From Azolla pinnata (taxonomy: Eukaryota; Streptophyta; Polypodiopsida; Salviniales; Salviniaceae): a stretch of DNA of 26,997 nucleotides. The translations under genes and the position numbers were made by a program. The notes under the pieces are model-generated. The model was given only the letters and a program-made list of their open reading frames with translations. It was not told the DNA's origin and did not search any database. The stretch covers positions 18,053 through 45,049 of the forward strand of contig JBBBWG010030809.1 of the NCBI GenBank assembly GCA_037176905.1, in the 5' to 3' direction. Positions 10,478 through 19,216 of the stretch are shown here, piece after piece. The stretch's first letter is position 1; each line of letters starts with the position of its first letter.

Positions 10478-12645
10478 GCAGCAGCAGTAGCGCCAGGATT
10501 AATCATGATCGCGGCCTGATTCCTACGCTGCATAGTATTATTCTTAGCGGCCGCCTGATGATCCTCGGATCTGGACCTGCTTGAAGAACTAGGATTGATG
10601 GCGGCGGCGCTGCTTGATCTGATGGACGGAGCAGCGTTTATGGGCGGCTTCATCTGCTTGTGCCATTCACAGAGGCAGCGCCAGCACAGATAATGCCCGC
10701 ACACCGTCACTGCCACCGCCACTGATCCTGCAGCGCCTTGCGCACCTGCAGATCTAGCAGCAGCGCGACTGCCGGATTGATCGATATAAGGATTCTGACC
10801 TAGTGATTCCTCCTTACTGCAGATTGATCCAGCTCCTCCGCCCCCTTCCTGCCCCTCCGGTCTAGTTCTACTGTACTTATATCGCTTGTCCACGCACACG
10901 GAGCAATAATAGTAAGAAGAAGAAGAAGAAGAAGAAGAATGCCTTGATCGGCCGCCGTCCTGCAGCACCGACCGCCGCTCTTCTCGTAATTCTTCTTTAC
11001 CATCCTCTTCTCCTTCTCCATCATCTGACTCGCGGCCCGCCATATTGCCTGCCGCGGCTGCGCCTACTTCTTGTCGCCCACACCTGTAACCGATTTCATC
11101 AGCGTCGCTCCGCAGCATGCGCTGCTGGGAGCTGGATTGACGTTGTTCTTCATTGACTGCAGCAGCTGCGGCCTTGCGTTTCTTGACAGTACAATTTTGC
11201 ACCGCTAGGCCCTCCTGCAGCTGCAGCTCCGGCTCACTATTCTGGCCATGATCATGAGCTGTGGCTGATCTGACTAACTCCGCTGGCTGATCTACTACGC
11301 CCGGCTGCGCTAGTACGCCTGATGATGGGCCATCCCCAATCGCCGGCTCTGCTGCAAGTTGATGAGATTCACGAGGGGGATGCAGCTCGTGTGTCGTGAT
11401 GAGATCATCGTTAGCTGGGTCAGAAGGGCTAATCGATGCTAATTCGGCGGGGAATTGATCCGGCGCTGATCCGCCATTCATGCAGCAGCTGCCACGATCG
11501 GCGGCGGCACGATTCATGTTGCAGACGGCCGGTTGACGGCGTTGCTGCTGCTGGGCGATGATGAGCTGAGACTTGCGATGAAGGTCGGCCCGGTGGACGT
11601 CCCGGGCTTTCAGGATCTCCTCTCGCATGCGCTCCACGATCATCAACCAAACCTGCTGCCCGGAGCTGATCTTCTTTACGCCGCCAGCCGCCGCTGAAGC
11701 TGCGCCACCAGCAGTACCCTTCTTCTTCTTCGACTTCGACTTCGACATCAGCTGGGTCTTCTTCTTCTTCTCCTTGCAGGCCGGCCTACTAGTACTGACT
11801 AACCTCCTCTTCTTCTCGCCGTTCTTCAGGGCCTGATTATTATCGCTAAAGCAGTAGCTGCTGGTGCCGGCGCTGCTACTAGACGCGCTAGTGCTGCTAT
11901 AAGCAGAAAGCTTCTTCTGCGCGGCGGCGGCGGCGGCGGCGGCCCTGGTGCTTGATCTAGTAATCGCACAGCTACTGGCCGGTAATGCGTTTGTATGATC
12001 AGACGAACTGAGAAGCGCGTTCTGAGGATCAGAAATATTGATCCGATGGGGATCATGCAGGAGATGAGGATGAGGATGATGATGAAGATGATGAGGATGA
12101 TGAGGATGAGGATATTGAGAAGGCGGCGCGCCGGCAGCTGCATGGACGGCGGCCGTGGCGTTAACATGAGGAACGCGCTCATGATCAGCCGCGTACATAG
12201 AGTAGTCAGTGGCGGTAACGGCAGCATATTGCGGAGGATGAGTGGGGCTAGAATGCAGCGCCGGCAGTGTAGCAGGGCTAGGGTCAATGATCGGCCGATG
12301 AATGGGATCCGCACTGCCGCCGCTTGACGACGGCTGCACCACCACTGTGCTAGAATCAGCCGGAACAACGCCTTCTGAACATGGATGATGATCATGATGA
12401 TCATGATGATGATAGCGACGGTGATGACGATGGTTGGAGGCCCGATCGCCACGACCACCATCATCATCATCGTCCATATCATCTTCATCGTCGCCGTCGT
12501 CACCATGGGAATCAATATGGCGCTGCTGCTGCTGCGGCGGCGGCGGCGGATGCGGCTGCTCCAGATGCTCCATGAGGCTGCGGATGTAGTGGGAGACGCT
12601 ATTATGAGCGGAAGCCTTGTCCTTACACGACCGTCGCCTCGCCAT
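8242..12645 (-). CDS. Giant low-complexity protein with an expanded RMA-like RING finger
   Basis: A single open frame of 1467 codons in otherwise stop-rich DNA. The start ATGGCG has a good plant context. A C3HC4 zinc-ligand set is visible: C581-x2-C584, C649-x-H651-x2-C654-x2-C657, C775-x2-C778. The core VCGHYLCWRCLCEW (648-661) followed by ECPCC and a Leu-Gly about a dozen residues on resembles RMA/RNF5 E3 ubiquitin ligases (CGHLFCWPC). Here the first loop is 64 residues and the last 117, filled with Ser, Ala, Gly and Asn runs; RMA proteins are usually a few hundred residues with a C-terminal membrane anchor that is absent here. Other parts: a possible helix HNSVSHYIRSLMEHLEQ (14-30), an acidic run (48-62), His-rich stretches (72-87, 178-200), basic clusters suggesting nuclear import (278-310, 488-491), a predicted helix at 331-370, and PN repeats (949-994). 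DHQ recurs many times. E3 activity is inferred and zinc binding with such loops is untested. The final AGG TAA overlaps a splice-donor consensus, so the 3' end is uncertain. Confidence 0.68.
9663..9806 (-). repeat. Two TTAGGG/TTAGGA arrays coding Pro-Asn repeats
   Basis: Telomere-like hexamers occupy 9663-9685 (TTAGGG) and 9754-9806 (TTAGGG mixed with TTAGGA). Read on the reverse strand they are CCT-AAC or CCT-AAT codons and encode alternating Pro and Asn at residues about 949-963 and 984-994. The TTAGGA variants differ only at the third codon position, so the PN pattern is kept. Confidence 0.9.
10343..10366 (-). repeat. (GCC)8 coding poly-Gly in the RING loop
   Basis: Eight trinucleotide units encode a run of Gly (residues 761-768) just before the last Cys pair of the RING. 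It forms part of the expansion of the final loop. Confidence 0.85.
10435..10476 (-). repeat. (ACT)14 coding poly-Ser in the RING loop
   Basis: Fourteen perfect ACT units on the + strand read AGT on the coding strand and encode Ser 724-737. The pure codon run implies recent slippage and probable length polymorphism between individuals. Confidence 0.9.
10915..10939 (-). repeat. (AAG)n coding poly-Ser before the RING
   Basis: About eight AAG units on the + strand encode a Ser run ending at residue 577, four residues before the first RING Cys (C581). Confidence 0.85.
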
Positions 12646-12680
12646 GACTTGTGATTTGTTGAAGCTCGGAAGAATGATCC

Positions 12681-12702
12681 GGGGTTGGGGGGGGAGGGGG
12701 GG
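12681..12702 (+). promoter_or_regulatory. G-quadruplex motif in the RING-type gene leader/promoter
   Basis: The run is GGGG-TT-GGGGGGGG-A-GGGGGGG, 19 G in 22 bases, enough for at least four G-tracts with loops of one or two bases. It lies 36-57 bp upstream of the ATG at 12645. The G-rich strand is the template strand of that gene, so the transcript would be C-rich here. Any regulatory effect is inference. Confidence 0.6.
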
Positions 12703-12771
12703 ATGAACTCTGTAGAGTAGATCTGATGCGCCGGGCTGGTGACGACGACGGCAGTGGCGATATAGATCTAC

Positions 12772-12860
12772 ATCTATCTATCTATCTATCTATCTATCTA
12801 TATACGCACGCACACATGCATGCATGCAGACACACGCACATACATACATACGTATGCACA
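12772..12860. repeat. (ATCT)n followed by alternating purine-pyrimidine tracts
   Basis: About seven ATCT units (12772-12800) are followed by two 30-bp perfectly alternating pyrimidine-purine blocks (12799-12828 and 12831-12860) of CG, CA, TA and TG steps, separated by a GA. A TATATA-like element overlaps the junction and, read on the reverse strand, sits about 155 bp upstream of the RING-type ATG, so it could include the promoter core. Confidence 0.75.
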
Positions 12861-12903
12861 GATGCTTATCCGGTTTCTTCTTCTCAAAGTCTGAGCAATG
12901 CCG

Positions 12904-12926
12904 CCATGGCATGGCATGGCATGGCA
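12904..12926. repeat. (CATGG)n pentanucleotide repeat
   Basis: Four to five CATGG units followed by GCATGCATGG, in the upstream region of the reverse-strand RING-type gene. Confidence 0.8.
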
Positions 12927-13145
12927 TGCATGGTGTGTATGGTGGTCAGTGCCCCTTAACCTGCATTAAATGCGGCTTGTCGTTTTGTGGGGGGGAAGCC
13001 TCGGCGAAAGCGACAGGACAGGGTGATCGGTCGGTTATCCACGTCATCGGCTGCACAAAAAAAAAGAATTAGCGGGGAAAAGAAACAAACAGAACCAATT
13101 TTTGGGGCCCGACTCTCCACGCCAGCAATTATGACATCACCTCGG

Positions 13146-13187
13146 TTTAGGGTTTAGGGTTTAGGGTTTAGGGTTTAGGGTTTATGG
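13146..13187. repeat. Interstitial Arabidopsis-type telomere repeat, TTTAGGG x6
   Basis: Five perfect TTTAGGG units plus one TTTATGG. On the reverse strand this is a run of AAACCCTA telo-boxes about 500 bp upstream of the RING-type ATG. Telo-boxes are known in promoters of plant ribosomal-protein and translation-factor genes and bind TRB proteins. Whether this one acts as a promoter element is inference. Confidence 0.85.
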
Positions 13188-13304
13188 TTCACCATCACCA
13201 CCATCGCCGTCACCACAATCATCATCATAGTCCTCACCCCTCAGCCATGATACACATGAATAATGAATTAAAATATGTTTTTATTATCCTCTTTTTTTTG
13301 CCAA

Positions 13305-13772
13305 GGGAAGAATTGCCCAAAAAAACCCAAAAAAAAAACAAAACACACCTGACCAAGTTGTAGATTACATTTTGAACGCCCGCCATATCTAGAGATCACA
13401 AAATTAACGCCTTGTTCCAAAACTTAATGCGCGATTGATTGGTTAGCACCGAAATCGATTACTTGGGAGCTCGATTAACATCAATTTAACTGAACGATTC
13501 AACTGCGATTACTCGATCTGTATCAAATTAGCGCGTTAAACGATTAATTAGATTCTAAAATTACCAACTTTTGTTAATGGAATCTTGTAACAGAATCGAT
13601 TATAGGATTAATTAGTGGAAAGCGATTACGAAAACCGATACTAGCGGAATGAAGTGGGTATTAATTTTTAGTAAAAGATAAGAGTAGGCATCAATTTATA
13701 ATTTTTTATTTCAGTAGGCGTTAAAATGTAATTTATAAATATTTTGTTAGGCTGTTTTTTTGCAATTCTCCC
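13305..13772. mobile_element. MITE-like inverted-repeat element A
   Basis: The left end GGGAAGAATTGCCCAAAAAAA matches the reverse complement of the right end, GGGAGAATTGCAAAAAAACAG, apart from small indels. The similarity continues inward: ATTACATTTTGAACGCC near the left end and, reverse-complemented, ATTACATTTTAACGCC near the right. There is no coding capacity. Nine-base flanks (13296-13304, 13773-13781) agree at only six positions, so no target-site duplication is demonstrated. Terminal form and AT-rich interior suggest a nonautonomous DNA transposon, possibly Mutator-like. Confidence 0.6.
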
Positions 13773-13857
13773 TTCTCCTAAACCACCTATTGTTATTTCT
13801 TGTTTTTTTGTTGTTATTATTACTATTATCTATTACTATGTGCCTTGTTAATTTGTT

Positions 13858-14214
13858 GGAGAATTACCAAAAAACTTCTAACAAAATTATACAGTATATT
13901 TTAACGCCTACTAATTACTAATTACCGTCTACTTTCATATTCCTAACACCCAATTACTTCCGCTCATATATCGTTAATTGATTTTATTCCTGATCACTTC
14001 CCACTAATGGATCGTAATCGTTACACGTTAATCACGTTAACCCTTCCTATACACGTCAATCAATTAATTTATTGGATGGTAATTGAGCTCACAATCAATT
14101 GATTTGGTGTTAATCAATTATAAATCGAGCATTAATCCATTAAACTAGGCGCTAATTTGTAGGTGTTGAAATGTAATTTATAGATTTGCTAGGCGGTTTT
14201 TTTTGGTAATTCTC
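13858..14214. mobile_element. MITE-like inverted-repeat element B, related to A
   Basis: GAGAATTACCAAAAAAC at the left end is mirrored by GTTTTTTTTGGTAATTCTC at the right end (14196-14214). Subterminal motifs (ATTTTAACGCCTACTAATT at the left, its degenerate complement at the right) are shared with element A, so the two are one family. The nine bases before (13849-13857, TAATTTGTT) and after (14215-14223, TATTTTGTT) match at eight positions, consistent with the 9-bp target-site duplication of Mutator-like elements. The exact left boundary is uncertain by one base. Confidence 0.65.
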
Positions 14215-14359
14215 TATTTTGTTTACCGCTTCTGTACGCACATTCTCTTTGTTGTTTTTTTGCTGTTTTTAGTTGGATTCGCAATTAATGGGCATGGAGG
14301 AGGAGGAATCTCCGGCCAGGCTTACAAGCATTAACTACCGCTGTTTCTAGCTATGGCTA

Positions 14360-14376
14360 AACCCTAACCCTAAACT
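14360..14376. repeat. Short telomere-like AAACCCTAACCCTAAA
   Basis: Two adjacent CCCTAA(A) units. Just downstream, AATCGGCCCACCA occurs twice (starts near 14392 and 14424). The GGCCCA-type motif resembles the site II element that often accompanies telo-boxes in plant promoters, but no gene start is evident here. Confidence 0.65.
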
Positions 14377-15166
14377 GCCCCAATCATCAGAATCGGCCCA
14401 CCATTTGCATTCAATGCCCACGTAATCGGCCCACCACCTCCCTTCCATTAGGATCCCATGATTTGGCCCTTCCTCTAATTCTAGCTTGGCTTTAATTTGT
14501 GCTGCTATAGTAAGTGTCACTTATGATTGGAACTGACTTGGGTTTTGTTCCCTTCCTCTTTCCACAGCTCCATCTAACAAGCACATAACATTGTGTTAGC
14601 ACACATATATCCACATGATCAGCCTGCATATCTATCAGCTAGAGACAATTACTGGAGGAACATTTAGCATGCCCAAGATTGGCCACAAGACGTGGATCAA
14701 AGTTACTTGACACCACGATTCCTGTCCCTTTGTATCGATCTTGGATATTCACCCTCCTCTAAACAAAACAACCGAGATTAAACATTGTCAAAACTAGTCT
14801 AGAAACACTAAAACAACCCTTGTTTCCTGTCATATTCTTGATTCACTGTTTAACCGTTTTTATTGAGTCAACAACGATCACAATTGTAGAATTGTCGGTG
14901 TAATTTGTATTGAACTACGTCGATCTTCGCCTTGATCGCAACATTCTCCATGGATAGAGAGTAGTCTTGAAACAAAAGTTTCATGTGTTTGCAATTTACC
15001 AATTAACTTTAACAATATATCGCCCAAATGTGCTAATGAGGATCCTAATTACAACCGAATACTGAATGGTCAAATTTGTTGGCCATTTTTGCAAAACCAA
15101 TAATAAGAAGATTGTCCAATATAATCACATCAAAGTTAGGCAATATTGATATGCTGCAAGGTGACA

Positions 15167-15262
15167 ATTGGTCGATATTAATAGCAGAGCATCAATGATG
15201 TTATTGACTGATGTTAATAGTGGAGCGCCAATGCTGCTCCACATCTATTAATATCGACCAAT
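15167..15262. repeat. Foldback with 18-bp perfect arms
   Basis: ATTGGTCGATATTAATAG (15167-15184) is the exact reverse complement of CTATTAATATCGACCAAT (15245-15262). Inside are GGAGC and GCTCC arms around GCCAATGCT, so the whole 96-bp block can fold. Relatives of the ATTGGTCGATATTA motif recur imperfectly over the following 450 bp, suggesting a decayed MITE. Confidence 0.75.
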
Positions 15263-18200
15263 ATTAGTATTGGTTATGATGTATAACCAACGTATTAATA
15301 TTTACCACTGTCAGTTCGGTCCATAATCTTGACTTGCAGCAATTCTCAGATATGGAATTACTAACTACTACTATTGACCTCTCAAATTTGAAAATGGTCA
15401 GTTATAATTTCTACGACCAATCCTAGAATAATCTGGAATGGACTTCAATAATAATATTGACTAATTTATAAATCTTGGAATAGTCTTTCGAATTGTGGAT
15501 CGGCTAATAATATTGGACAACAACATATTTACCCAAGTTTTGGATAATTGGTCAGTTTTAATATTATAGATCGATCAAATCTCTATTATTAGATTGACTG
15601 GATCGACCCAATTAATTTGTGATTAGCTGAGCTAACTATATTATCGATCGATATGGATTGTGATACACGTTGATATTGTAATCAATCAAAGTTGTTATCG
15701 ACTAATCACAGCAACTAAGATAGCAGGCCAATCTTAATTTTTATTGTATTCAATAGATGCTAAATTACAGCAGCACCGTATATCTACAAAAATTTTGTTG
15801 TATGTAAGATTTGGATCATAGACCACCAATTATTAGGCAAGCTAGTGATCAAATTATTGAGTAATTATATAATTAGTGCAAGTAATTAGGATCAATAGTA
15901 CTGATCTGCCTGTTTGATCGATAAATAATTATTGCAACAATATTTGGGGGACGTTGTTAATGCACTAATTTAATGAACTAGCTACAGAATCTGAATCCTC
16001 TTTGGAATCAATTATATGTTGTCCAGTTCGACATTATAATCAATTGCACCGATTATATATTGTTCATGCAGTGAATTGGGTGGCAACTCAAGGCAAATAG
16101 CAACCCCATTGTTATAATGCCATTTGAATGCAACAGTGCATAAAAATCTTGCCTGTAAATTATAAAAAAGTGATTCATGAGTTACTATCTATTATATATT
16201 ATTGCAATTATATTATTAGAACCCGGCATAAGAATTCGTACTACAGCTCCAGCTTATAACGTTGATATAATTGGTAAGCACAACAAGCTGCAGCAAATAA
16301 ATCACTGCTTAGATCCCTTAATGCTAATAAGGTTCTATTTCCCAAAAGAATTATAACCAGCTGGAATAGCATATATACAGCATGTCGCGCATTTTGCAAC
16401 ATATTCTTGATCTGATCAGATCGCGGTGTCTCGAAATCAATCCGATCAAATCTCAATTATTTTGGTGGGTTTAGATCTTCTTGCCTCCAGATCAATATTA
16501 ATCCACATATTCTTGCGTGATATGTCTCCCAAGATCTCTCAATATGCTCACGGGCGCACGTTTCAATTCAAAATTTGAGTACCAAGTTCTATAATTAATG
16601 CAGCTATATTAATTACATGATACGTATATTCCTGAGAGTACTACTTGTCATCTAGTACTGATCCAGCTGGAATCAACTAATAGATTGCTGTAACTGCAAC
16701 CAATATAATTGTGAATGCATGCTGCATGATCTTTTGATCACAGTTGCGATCAATAGAGATTCTCGGATTAATATGTCATAAATTGAGATCATCTTATACC
16801 TAATTAATGATCAGACGCAATGGATGAGCTGCTTGCGGTACCACAAATAGCAGCATGGATGTGTATGATTGTGTGTATGCTTGTGTATATGTTAGTTGAA
16901 TTAGTATTATTTAGAGTTTGGAGTATTGATAATTAGTATATATTTAAGGTTACAAGTATGCACTGATCATGGAAGCTGGTAATTATCTGATTATGTCACC
17001 ATTAACGATTGTGCCATGCTTTCGATTATTAATTCTAAGCTCTGACAGATATGATCACCAGATTACTTCATCACTTCGACTTATAGCAAATCACGACTTG
17101 CACGAGTTTTATATAATTAGTTCTTCTAATGATCAGCCGTAGAATATTCTAATAACAACAACAGCAGTAATATTAATATTATATCGATCAGTACACGAGC
17201 ATATATAATACTTCCGTTCTTATCAGCTTGCTCATGCGCTGAATTGAGAATATCTTAGAGTGCACGAGGGTATTTAATGTACTGCAGAACAAATATCTTT
17301 AATACTGCCGGTAATATATTGTCGATCTAAGGATTGCATCAGAATATTGTCAACCATAGAAACAATGTAATGGGGGCTAGTCATGATGCAGGATCATAAA
17401 TATGAATGAATCCAGGACAAACATGCAGGGAATCTAGCTGCTGATCTGATTGAAAACTTCAGAACAAAATTTAAGATGCAAGGACTATATTGTATCCCTG
17501 AATGAATCAATATTTCACCGTGATCACGATTATTTTTCGTCGATCATTATAAAAAGATCCCTAGGTGCTTGTGCTGCAATATGGCGCATCATGTCGATCT
17601 AGAGTTGAATGTTTTTTCGATCCCCGGCCCACCAACACTTGTTTGCTAGATCATCGATCGATGCTATATTGTATCATCATGAACTGGCCAATGATCTAGA
17701 ATCCTAATATTTTGAGCTAATAAATGTATGTGTGGACCGGCAAATTATTAATCAATTGAGTTGGTATATACCAATTACGATTTGGGACGTGGTTCTGATC
17801 TACAATATTATTTTAATCATTGGATTAAGAACTAGCTGATAAGTGTCGACGATATTAATACGGTATAATATTTATAGTTCGAGACACTAGTAGCATTAGT
17901 TTCCCATGAAAATGAAGATGGAATTCATGATATATCTAACCTGAATATTCTATGTCAGTAGGTTAATTCGTGGCAGTAACAGATTATGCAAGAAAATGTA
18001 TTGTACTAGATTACATATATGCACGAGCATCTTCATCTAGACAGCGGAAGACTGATCATGAAAACATATCAGCCATAGCTGATCAAATCATTGACCAGTA
18101 CATATTCCCTGTAATTAATAGCATACAATATAAAAATATTGATTGAAAAAAGAATTATGAGGTCCCACTCAATATGGCACGCGCTGTCGGCCTGATCATC

Positions 18201-18352
18201 ATGTGATTAGATCAATATAACGGCTGACGTAATGTTAATTATAACAAAAGCGAGGATGAAATGTGGTTAATTAATGCTATTAGATCATGTGATTAGATCA
18301 ATATAGATGGCTGTCAAAAGCAAAGATGAAACGTGATTAGATCAATATAGAT
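18201..18352. repeat. Triplicated GTGATTAGATCAATATA block
   Basis: The motif RTGTGATTAGATCAATATA or a one-base variant starts at 18201, 18287 and 18331. Each copy is followed by related sequence with CAAAAGC and GATGAAA, so these are successive tandem duplications with unequal unit lengths. Confidence 0.75.
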
Positions 18353-19216
18353 GTTTCAAATGCCGTGAATATCCGATTAATGCTGCAACATATACAAACA
18401 TACTGATCAGATCGTGCTAAGATTTCGCAGGGCACAATTAATAACACCGGCAATCATGAGCAAACAAGCACTTATGGATGATCATTGACCCTTCATTCTG
18501 TGATCTATCATCCTTTTTCTTGTGTTCACTTCTGTCGAATAATTGCTCTTTGTCCCTATATTTCCAACTCAATCACAAAACGCGTCAATAACAATGATCC
18601 AAACATTGAATTAAATCATAGCTGATCCTGCAATTATTTGATTGCGAATGGGACAAATTATAGACATGACGTCAAGATCAGTCCCTGCAAAATTGGGTTT
18701 ATACAAGTCATGTGCATGCATACTTTTGTCAACAACACAGCTAGTTTCTCGCAACCTAGTAAGATAGGTGAAGCAAACCATTCGCAAGCAAAGAAAAATG
18801 TCAATATTTTGCCAGCTCATTCGTTACTGTGGGACGTGATAGTGGGACTTGATCCCGACACACAAGTACATACGCAATGGGAAGTCAAGGAGACAAAGGG
18901 CATCACGCGTATTTAGCTGGTCTCATATAATGTAGGAGTGGACCCATGTACGGGGTTCCTTTTGCAAAATCCGATATATTTTCAACACTCTCTTTTCTCA
19001 TCACTTGATAAAGAGGTTTCTAGTGGACTACTTTCATCATTCATTGGTCGATCAACGCCCACAGAATGCAGGCTTCACCTCAATTGCAAAGATCGAGTCA
19101 CGAAATTGTCAACGATCCGATATCTGCGATCACAGGATTTCAGGAGTGATCGGCAGCAACGTGCAGCATCGGCGGCAAGCAGGCATTCTTTCACCAGAGG
19201 TGCTACATAGTTATTT

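Larger units (their letters stand above)
14377..19216. other. AT-rich intergenic region upstream of the DUF1399 gene
   Basis: No frame here shows a recognisable protein, and the longest are under 95 codons. Palindromic and short duplicated sequences are common, including a foldback at 15167-15262 and a triplicated block from 18201. The last few hundred bases before 19217 presumably hold the DUF1399 promoter; a CATATAATG near 18925 is a possible but unconvincing TATA element. Confidence 0.55.

Noticed and set aside
11826..12515. Reverse-strand 229-codon frame and several + strand frames over the RING-type gene
   Set aside because: They are out-of-frame shadows of the 1467-codon frame, open because of biased low-complexity codons.
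13146..13187. A true chromosome end
   Set aside because: Only six units, with unique sequence and genes on both sides; interstitial repeat.
13305..14214. A pair of long terminal repeats
   Set aside because: The similarity is inverted within each element and no retroelement coding lies between them.
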